Shown: positions 57,627 to 64,000 of the stretch, piece by piece
Layout of the letters: each line of letters opens with the position of its first letter
Position numbering within the stretch: position 1 is the stretch's first letter
Assembly (NCBI GenBank): GCA_023139105.1
Contig: JAGLOF010000011.1
Location: forward strand, 1-64,000
Direction of reading: 5' to 3'
From: a bacterium
GTDB lineage: Bacteria; Zhuqueibacterota; QNDG01; JAGLOF01
DNA length: 64,000 nt
Translations under genes and position numbers: made by a program
The notes under the pieces: model-generated
The model's input: only the letters and a program-made list of their open reading frames with translations
Databases searched by the model: none
Told to the model about the DNA's origin: nothing

Positions 57627-60600
57627 TCAATCCCCCTGTAACGCAATCACGCCCAGCGGTCCGGCCTGTAGCGACCGTATCGCCTGAATGGCCGCCCACG
57701 CGGCAGACAGTGTGGTCAAACAAGGCACATCATGGGCCATGGCCGTGCGGCCGATGGCGTACTCATCACTGCGTGCATCTTTGCCCAAAGGGGTATTGAT
57801 GATCAGATCTATCTTGCCGTTAATGATGGCATCGGCTGCATGGGGACGGCCCTCTGCTACTTTTAAGGTCACATGGGAAGGAATACCTGCCCGGCGAAGA
57901 ATCTTATGTGTGCCGGTAGTAGCCATTATTCCAAACCCCAATTCATGCAATTGACGGGCAAGTCCGACAACCTCACCTTTGTCGCGGTCATTGACTGAAA
58001 TAAATGCATTGCCTCTTTTGGGCAGTCCATGCCCTGCTGCAAATTGAGCCTTTGCAAATGCACTACCAAATGTACTGCCAATTCCCATCACCTCTCCGGT
58101 GGAACGCATCTCCGGCGAGAGGAAGGTCTGCACATTTGGAAATTTCAAGAAAGGAAATATTGGTGTTTTAACTGCTATCATACCTGTTGTTGGCGCGGGA
58201 ATATCTATGTCCGAAAGCCTGGCCCCGGCCATCACCAAAGCTCCAATCCTGGCCCAGGAAATGCCTGTGGCCTTTGCTACAAAAGGCACAGTACGTGAAG
58301 CTCTGGGATTTACCTCCAACACATAAACAGTTCCATCGTAAAGAGCAAACTGTATGTTCATCAACCCTTTAACCTTTAATTTCCGGGCTAAAATTTCCGT
58401 CTGTTCCACAATAACGGCATAATCCTCATCAGCAAGCATGAAAGGCGGAAGCACGCATGACGAATCTCCCGAATGTATTCCCGCTTCCTCTATATGCTGC
58501 ATCACGCCGCAGAGACACACATCATATCCATCACAAACAGCATCCACATCAAACTCAAATGCATCTTCCAGAAATTTATCAACCAAGACCGGATGTTCTG
58601 GCGATACTGCCGTGGCTGTTTCAATATATCTCTCCAGTGTAGCCTCATCATAGACAATCTCCATACCACGACCGCCAAGCACATAAGAGGGCCGCACAAG
58701 AACAGGATAACCTATCTTTCCCGCAACAGTTTTAGCCTCATCAAAAGTAAAAGCTGTACCCCACTGTGGCAGACAGATCCCGCTTCCTTCTGTCAATGCA
58801 CCAAACTGCGATCTATCTTCAGCAAGGTCTATGGACTCAGGCGAAGTACCCAATATGGCTACTCCGGCATCCTTAAGCCTATGAGCGAGTTTAAGCGGAG
58901 TCTGTCCTCCAAACTGCACAACAACGCCTTTAGGCTTCTCAATCTCACATACGCGCAGCACATTCTCCAAAGTAAGTGGTTCAAAATAGAGCTTGTCAGC
59001 TGTATCATAATCCGTGGATACTGTCTCAGGGTTATTATTGATCATTATTACTTCATATCCTGCTTCACGCAAGGCCATCACAGCATGTACGCAGCAGTAA
59101 TCGAATTCAATTCCCTGGCCAATGCGGTTGGGACCACTGCCCAGAATAATAATTTTTTCTCTGTCTGAAACAGAAGACTCATTCTCCTCCTCATAAGTGG
59201 AATAGAGATATGATGTCTCCGATGCAAATTCAGCCGCACATGTATCCACAATCTTGAATACAGATCTGATGCCAGCATCTTCTCTCAGCTCCCTTACAGC
59301 AGGTTCACCATTTCCGCTAAGTTCTGCAATACGCCGATCTGAAAAACCAGCCCGCTTGATTCGCAGCAGAAAATCTATGTCCTTCAAGCCATTTTCCACA
59401 ATCTGCCTCTCAATATCAATAATCCCGGCAAACTGCCGTAAAAACCATGGGTCTATTCCTGTCAGATTATGTATTTCCATTATGTCGAAACCACTGCGCA
59501 GTGCCTGCCCTATCTGAAAAAATCGTTCGGGAGTTGGTCTCTTCAGTGCCCGTTTAAGAGCCTCATCATCCATAACGTCCTGAGGTGGAATCAAACCGGA
59601 GCAGCCCGTCTCCAAAGAACACAGTGCCTTCTGAAATGCCTCGGAAAAAGTACGGCCAATGGCCATGGTCTCACCCACTGACTTCATCTGTGTACCAAGT
59701 ACAGCCTCAGCCTGTGGGAATTTCTCAAAATTCCATCTGGGGTATTTTACAACCACATAATCCAGAGTAGGTTCAAATGATGCAGGTGTAGCACCAGTAA
59801 TGTCATTAGTGATCTCATCAAGAGTAAAGCCAACAGCCAGCTGTGCCGCAATCTTTGCAATGGGAAAACCCGTAGCCTTGGAAGCCAACGCCGAGCTACG
59901 GGATACCCGGGGATTCATCTCAACTACAATCATATCACCATTTTCAGGATTAATCGCAAACTGTACATTTGACCCACCGGTCTCTACACCGATTTCACGG
60001 ATAATCGCCTTTGCAGCATCCCGCATCAATTGATATTCACGATCCGTCAGCGTTTGGGCAGGAGCAACTGTCACCGAATCACCTGTATGCACACCCATGG
60101 GATCGATATTCTCAACAGAACAGATGATCACAACATTATCTGCCAGATCCCGCATGACTTCAAGCTCATACTCCTTCCAGCCGATAACAGACTGCTCTAT
60201 AAGTACTTCATTGATCGGACTGCATTGTATGCCCCACTGAACCTGCTCGCGATACTCCTCAATATTGTAGGCGATAGAGCCGCCAGTACCACCCATTGTG
60301 AAAGCCGGACGAATGATAGCCGGAAATCCCGTTTCTTCCACCAGAGCCATGGCATCATCCGGAGTCCGGGCAAATCCCCCTCTGGGCATCTTCAGATTAA
60401 GCCTGTCCATTGCTGCTTTAAACAGCTCCCTGTCTTCAGCCATCTGAATTGCATCCATCTTGGCTCCAATGAGCTCAACACCATGTTTCTGCAATATACC
60501 CCGATCATAGAGTTCCACAGTGACATTGAGGCTGGTCTGACCACCCATTGTAGGCAGAAGCGCATCGGGTTTCTCTCTGGCAATGACCTTGGCCACAGTC

Positions 60601-60830
60601 TTCCAGTTTATAGGCTCAACATATGTCCGGTCCGCCAGCTCAGGATCTGTCATGATAGTAGCCGGATTGGAATTGATCAGTACAATCTCATAGCCCAACT
60701 CCTTCAATGCTTTAACAGCCTGAGTACCGGAGTAATCAAACTCACAAGCTTGACCGATTACTATTGGTCCTGATCCAATGATCAATATTTTTTGAATATC
60801 TGTACGTCGTGGCATAATATCCTCAAACAA
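57627..60830 (-). CDS. carB: Carbamoyl-phosphate synthase large subunit
   Basis: [39 protein letters not shown]; duplicated ATP-grasp halves; [18 protein letters not shown]. Confidence 0.99.
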   Translation of the reverse strand: MFEDIMPRRTDIQKILIIGSGPIVIGQACEFDYSGTQAVKALKELGYEIVLINSNPATIMTDPELADRTYVEPINWKTVAKVIAREKPDALLPTMGGQTSLNVTVELYDRGILQKHGVELIGAKMDAIQMAEDRELFKAAMDRLNLKMPRGGFARTPDDAMALVEETGFPAIIRPAFTMGGTGGSIAYNIEEYREQVQWGIQCSPINEVLIEQSVIGWKEYELEVMRDLADNVVIICSVENIDPMGVHTGDSVTVAPAQTLTDREYQLMRDAAKAIIREIGVETGGSNVQFAINPENGDMIVVEMNPRVSRSSALASKATGFPIAKIAAQLAVGFTLDEITNDITGATPASFEPTLDYVVVKYPRWNFEKFPQAEAVLGTQMKSVGETMAIGRTFSEAFQKALCSLETGCSGLIPPQDVMDDEALKRALKRPTPERFFQIGQALRSGFDIMEIHNLTGIDPWFLRQFAGIIDIERQIVENGLKDIDFLLRIKRAGFSDRRIAELSGNGEPAVRELREDAGIRSVFKIVDTCAAEFASETSYLYSTYEEENESSVSDREKIIILGSGPNRIGQGIEFDYCCVHAVMALREAGYEVIMINNNPETVSTDYDTADKLYFEPLTLENVLRVCEIEKPKGVVVQFGGQTPLKLAHRLKDAGVAILGTSPESIDLAEDRSQFGALTEGSGICLPQWGTAFTFDEAKTVAGKIGYPVLVRPSYVLGGRGMEIVYDEATLERYIETATAVSPEHPVLVDKFLEDAFEFDVDAVCDGYDVCLCGVMQHIEEAGIHSGDSSCVLPPFMLADEDYAVIVEQTEILARKLKVKGLMNIQFALYDGTVYVLEVNPRASRTVPFVAKATGISWARIGALVMAGARLSDIDIPAPTTGMIAVKTPIFPFLKFPNVQTFLSPEMRSTGEVMGIGSTFGSAFAKAQFAAGHGLPKRGNAFISVNDRDKGEVVGLARQLHELGFGIMATTGTHKILRRAGIPSHVTLKVAEGRPHAADAIINGKIDLIINTPLGKDARSDEYAIGRTAMAHDVPCLTTLSAAWAAIQAIRSLQAGPLGVIALQGD

Positions 60831-60855
60831 TTTTTTGACAGATTCAACAGGATTG

Positions 60856-60960
60856 ATGTCTTTGCGAGGGAGCCATCTTTTACGGCGACCGCAACAATCC
60901 CCTCACGGGTTGCCTGCACTTATTTTTAGCTACAACTGTCCAGACGGGGATTGCTTCAGC
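60856..60960. repeat. TTGCGAGGGAGC...GCGACCGCAACAATCCC dispersed-repeat-type sequence
   Basis: tgtctttgcgagggagccatcttttacggcgaccgcaacaatcccc...ggggattgcttc; resembles CATTGCGAGGAGCgaaGCGACgaAGCAATC repeats (from memory). Confidence 0.6.
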
Positions 60961-61005
60961 AAAAACAGCAATGACATCGATTATTTCCCCCCTGACAAAC
61001 GTCTC

Positions 61006-62121
61006 TTATCTATTTTTAATCATCTCATGAAACTGCCTGAACAGATATACTGAATCATGCGGCCCGGGAGCTGCCTCAGGATGATACTGCGCAGAAAAGA
61101 CAGGCAAATCTCTATGCCGCATACCTTCCACTGTATTATCATTAAGATTAATATGCGTTACTTCAAATCCTGCCTTGTCCACTGCGGCCCTGTCCACCGC
61201 ATAGTTGTGATTCTGCGCAGTTATCTCAACACGTCCCGTTTCAATAAAACGAACAGGATGATTGCTGCCATGATGCCCGAACTTCAATTTGTAAGTGCCG
61301 GCACCAAAGGCAAGTGAGAGAATCTGATGCCCCAGACAGATGCCAAAAATGGGATAATGCTCTGCTAATCTCCGCACAGTCTCTGCCGCATAGGGCAATG
61401 CCCGAGGATCACCAGGTCCGTTTGAAAGAAAAACGCCATCAGGATTCAATTCCTGAACCACCTCAGCCAACGTATCCGACGGCACCAGGGTCACTCTGAA
61501 ACCAAGCGATGTCATGAGCCGCAAAATATTATGCTTTATACCGAAATCAAACGCCACTACATGAAAACATTCACCCGCTGCCGCAATGTCATGATACCAG
61601 CGGGAATCAGCCGGTGTATCCCAGACCTGCCGCTCTCTGCATGAAACCTGCCCTACCAAATCGATTGCAGACACGTTCGGATGATCCAGAAGCATGTTCT
61701 TCAAAGCAGCCGCATCAAAAATTTCTGTGGAAATAATGCCCATCATGGCACCGTGTTCCCGGATATGCCGCGTCAAAGCCCGCGTGTCAATACCATGAAT
61801 GCCGATGATGCCCCGCACCTTCATCGCCTCATCCAGAGAGCAGATGGAACGCCAGTTGGAGGGCATTTCACAGTATTCGCGAACAATCAATCCTCCAGCC
61901 GCCTGCACATCCGACTCGGCGTCTTCATCATTTATTCCCGTATTGCCGATGTGGGGTGCAGTCATGATTACCATCTGCCCCTTGTAAGACGGATCTGTCA
62001 AAATCTCCTGATAACCTGTCATGCCTGTATTGAACACCACTTCGGCAACAGTAGTGCCCGATGCGCCAAATGACCTTCCCATGAAGCTCCGTCCATCTTC
62101 AAGATAGAGAATAGCCTTCAT
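61006..62121 (-). CDS. carA: Carbamoyl-phosphate synthase small subunit
   Basis: [52 protein letters not shown]. Confidence 0.98.
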   Translation of the reverse strand: MKAILYLEDGRSFMGRSFGASGTTVAEVVFNTGMTGYQEILTDPSYKGQMVIMTAPHIGNTGINDEDAESDVQAAGGLIVREYCEMPSNWRSICSLDEAMKVRGIIGIHGIDTRALTRHIREHGAMMGIISTEIFDAAALKNMLLDHPNVSAIDLVGQVSCRERQVWDTPADSRWYHDIAAAGECFHVVAFDFGIKHNILRLMTSLGFRVTLVPSDTLAEVVQELNPDGVFLSNGPGDPRALPYAAETVRRLAEHYPIFGICLGHQILSLAFGAGTYKLKFGHHGSNHPVRFIETGRVEITAQNHNYAVDRAAVDKAGFEVTHINLNDNTVEGMRHRDLPVFSAQYHPEAAPGPHDSVYLFRQFHEMIKNR

Positions 62122-62219
62122 CAATATTGATCCTCTCTTCTTTTCAAACAATTGTGCATAAGGTTAAAATGAATGTTTAGTATCGAATCTTACTGATTCT
62201 ATTTTTTGGAGATTTATTC

Positions 62220-63602
62220 TTAGTCCCCTGTTTCTCCATTAATTATACCTCTGGCCTCGTCAATCATATCTCTCACTTTATCAGGATGAGTGGAGCCCGT
62301 TGTCTTCTTACGCCTTACAGAGTTCTCAAAATCAGGCAGGACAAATCCATCACCAAACAGAGGTGAAAAGACACACAGCTCATCAATTGACAGGTCCGCC
62401 AATGAACACCCTCCCTTTTCCGCGGCTTGCACTACAGACCCTGCCACGCCATGGGCATCACGGAATGGCAGCCCCTGTTCAACCAGCCAGTCCGCCACAT
62501 CCGTAGCTAACATGGACGTATCAAGCTTCTGTGCGATAATTTTCGGGCAGAGCCGATAATTTTTGAGCAACACCTCCACAGCATCAAACACATTCAACGC
62601 ATAACATATTGCCTGTAAAGGTTTTTTATCTTCCTGCAGATCCTTATTATATGTCAGAGGCAGGCCCTTCATTGTCAAAAAAAGTTGACTAAACTCACCA
62701 AACATTCTTGCCGGTGCCGCCCGCAGCAGTTCATAAAAATCAGGATTCCGTTTCTGGGGCATTAAACTGCTGGATGTAGCAACTGCATCCGTCAATTCAA
62801 CATATGAGAATTCCTTTGACGAGAAGATAATTGAATCCTCTGCAAATCGGGATAGATCCAGCATTATTATGCTGAAATCTGAGAGCACTTCCAGAATGAA
62901 ACTGCGGTCACTGACAGTGTCCATTGCATTTTTGGAAACTGCCGAAAAACCAAGTTCACGGGCCATATATGTTCTGTCCAGATCAACAGTAGAACCGGCC
63001 ATAGCCCCTGATCCCAGAGGCATCACGTCAACACGCTTCAGCGCATCATTCAATCTATCTCTACCACGCTGCATCTGCCAGAACAGTGCCATTATATAAA
63101 AGCTGAATAAGACTGGCTGTCCTTGCTGCAAGTGCGTATATCCCGGCATAATGACGTCAAAATATTTTTCTGCCAGATCAATAATTACCCTTTGCACAGC
63201 GATCAATTTCTCATCTGCCCGTTCAATTTGCTTCATAAGCCATAAACGTTCAACCGTGACTACCTGCTCATTCCGGCTACGCCCTGTATGAAGTTTTTTA
63301 CCTGTACTACCTATCTCATCAGTCAGCAGGAGTTCTACTGCCGAATGTATATCTTCATACGGTGAAAGATCTTCTCCTTCTGCGATACGGAACGAAACAC
63401 GATACAGGCCATCCAAAATTTTGATCCGCTCCGAGTAATTCAGAATGCCGGCCTTTTCCAATGCAAGAGCATAGGCTCGTGATGCCCGAATATCCGCTTC
63501 CACAAGAAAGCGATCCTGGTCAATCGAAGCCCCCCACGTATTCAAGAATGAATTAACAGCTTGTGAAAAACGCCCAGCCCACACAGCTTGTCCATCAGTC
63601 AC
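62220..63602 (-). CDS. argH: Argininosuccinate lyase
   Basis: [48 protein letters not shown]. Confidence 0.98.
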   Translation of the reverse strand: MTDGQAVWAGRFSQAVNSFLNTWGASIDQDRFLVEADIRASRAYALALEKAGILNYSERIKILDGLYRVSFRIAEGEDLSPYEDIHSAVELLLTDEIGSTGKKLHTGRSRNEQVVTVERLWLMKQIERADEKLIAVQRVIIDLAEKYFDVIMPGYTHLQQGQPVLFSFYIMALFWQMQRGRDRLNDALKRVDVMPLGSGAMAGSTVDLDRTYMARELGFSAVSKNAMDTVSDRSFILEVLSDFSIIMLDLSRFAEDSIIFSSKEFSYVELTDAVATSSSLMPQKRNPDFYELLRAAPARMFGEFSQLFLTMKGLPLTYNKDLQEDKKPLQAICYALNVFDAVEVLLKNYRLCPKIIAQKLDTSMLATDVADWLVEQGLPFRDAHGVAGSVVQAAEKGGCSLADLSIDELCVFSPLFGDGFVLPDFENSVRRKKTTGSTHPDKVRDMIDEARGIINGETGD

Positions 63603-64000
63603 CGAACCACCGCCTTCCCTGCCGGTTCAAAATAGCATGATGCGCCTTGAGCCGCAGAGCATGAATCTTGATAAAACCATCTGAATCCTTCTGATCGAAT
63701 CCACCTTCAATATCCATACTGGAGAGGTCCTGATCATATAGACTTGATGCCGACTGCCGCCCCTGCACCATCACATTACCCTTGTAGAGAGAGAGTGAGA
63801 CCATACCGTCAACTATCTCCTGTGACTTGTTGATTGCTGCCATCAGAAAATCCATTTCCGGTGAGAACCAGAATCCATTATAAATAAGCTCACTAAACTT
63901 GGGTGTCAGCATATCACGTAATCTCATCACCTCTCTATCCATGGCAACACCCTCAATATCCATATGTGCCGTACGAAGAATTGTCATGCCCGGTGATTCA
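63595..64000 (-). CDS. argG: Argininosuccinate synthase, C-terminal part (continues past window)
   Basis: [59 protein letters not shown]. Confidence 0.95.
   Translation of the reverse strand, partial: ESPGMTILRTAHMDIEGVAMDREVMRLRDMLTPKFSELIYNGFWFSPEMDFLMAAINKSQEIVDGMVSLSLYKGNVMVQGRQSASSLYDQDLSSMDIEGGFDQKDSDGFIKIHALRLKAHHAILNRQGRRWFGD

Noticed and set aside
58473-59168. 231-aa plus-strand ORF inside carB
   Set aside because: Antisense to a strongly supported carB reading frame; low-complexity, non-protein-like composition.
60030-60773. 247-aa plus-strand ORF inside carB
   Set aside because: Antisense shadow of carB, no recognisable motifs.
1-64000. tRNA or rRNA genes
   Set aside because: No GTTCGA-type T-arm with matching acceptor stem or rRNA segment was recognised by eye; a tRNAscan-SE/Infernal run would be needed to exclude them.

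Overview
This 64 kb window looks like a chromosomal segment from a Gram-negative, FCB-type bacterium. That placement is an inference from 'NPFNPST..IxY.L' C-terminal sorting or FlgD-like domains on several secreted proteins, plus several predicted outer-membrane barrels; the phylum is not resolved. Most genes are on the minus strand. Layout: (i) ~1-2500, a decayed accessory region with a frameshifted IS200/IS605 tnpA at the window edge, a DUF2442 gene, a truncated DUF4160 and a dispersed repeat; (ii) 2522-10046, an apparent operon of two DxDxDGxxD calcium-repeat proteins, a sorting-domain protein, a barrel, a histidine kinase and an NtrC-type regulator, preceded by an excellent sigma-54 -24/-12 site; (iii) 10.7-18 kb, an AbgT transporter with an EIIA fragment, pseudogene remnants, a MITE-like element, a LuxR-type regulator, and ankyrin and PQQ proteins; (iv) 19.5-24.2 kb, a NapH-like Fe-S membrane protein, an outer-membrane barrel and a Tat-type polyferredoxin with eight CxxCxxCxxxC motifs, divergent from an ArsR-DUF2087-GIY-YIG fusion regulator with duplicated operator/promoter units; (v) 24-37 kb, peptidases, a porin, an NhaC antiporter and a VPS10/BNR protein; (vi) 37.6-42.6 kb, ahcY, metK, HPr, a polyprenyl synthetase and type 2 IPP isomerase; (vii) 43-50.5 kb, a MacAB/TolC-like exporter with STAS and pentapeptide genes inserted; (viii) 50.6-57.6 kb, CCA nucleotidyltransferase, an epimerase, a CPBP protease, a subtilase with an I9-like lipoprotein, and a repeat/GIY-YIG nuclease block; (ix) 57.6-64 kb, carB, carA, argH and argG. 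The strongest candidates for undescribed biology are the polyferredoxin-barrel-NapH cluster (possible cytochrome-free trans-envelope electron conduit), the sigma-54/two-component calcium-repeat operon that shares an upstream palindromic motif with it, and the dispersed repeat family enclosing a GIY-YIG gene. No tRNA, rRNA or CRISPR array was recognised by eye.
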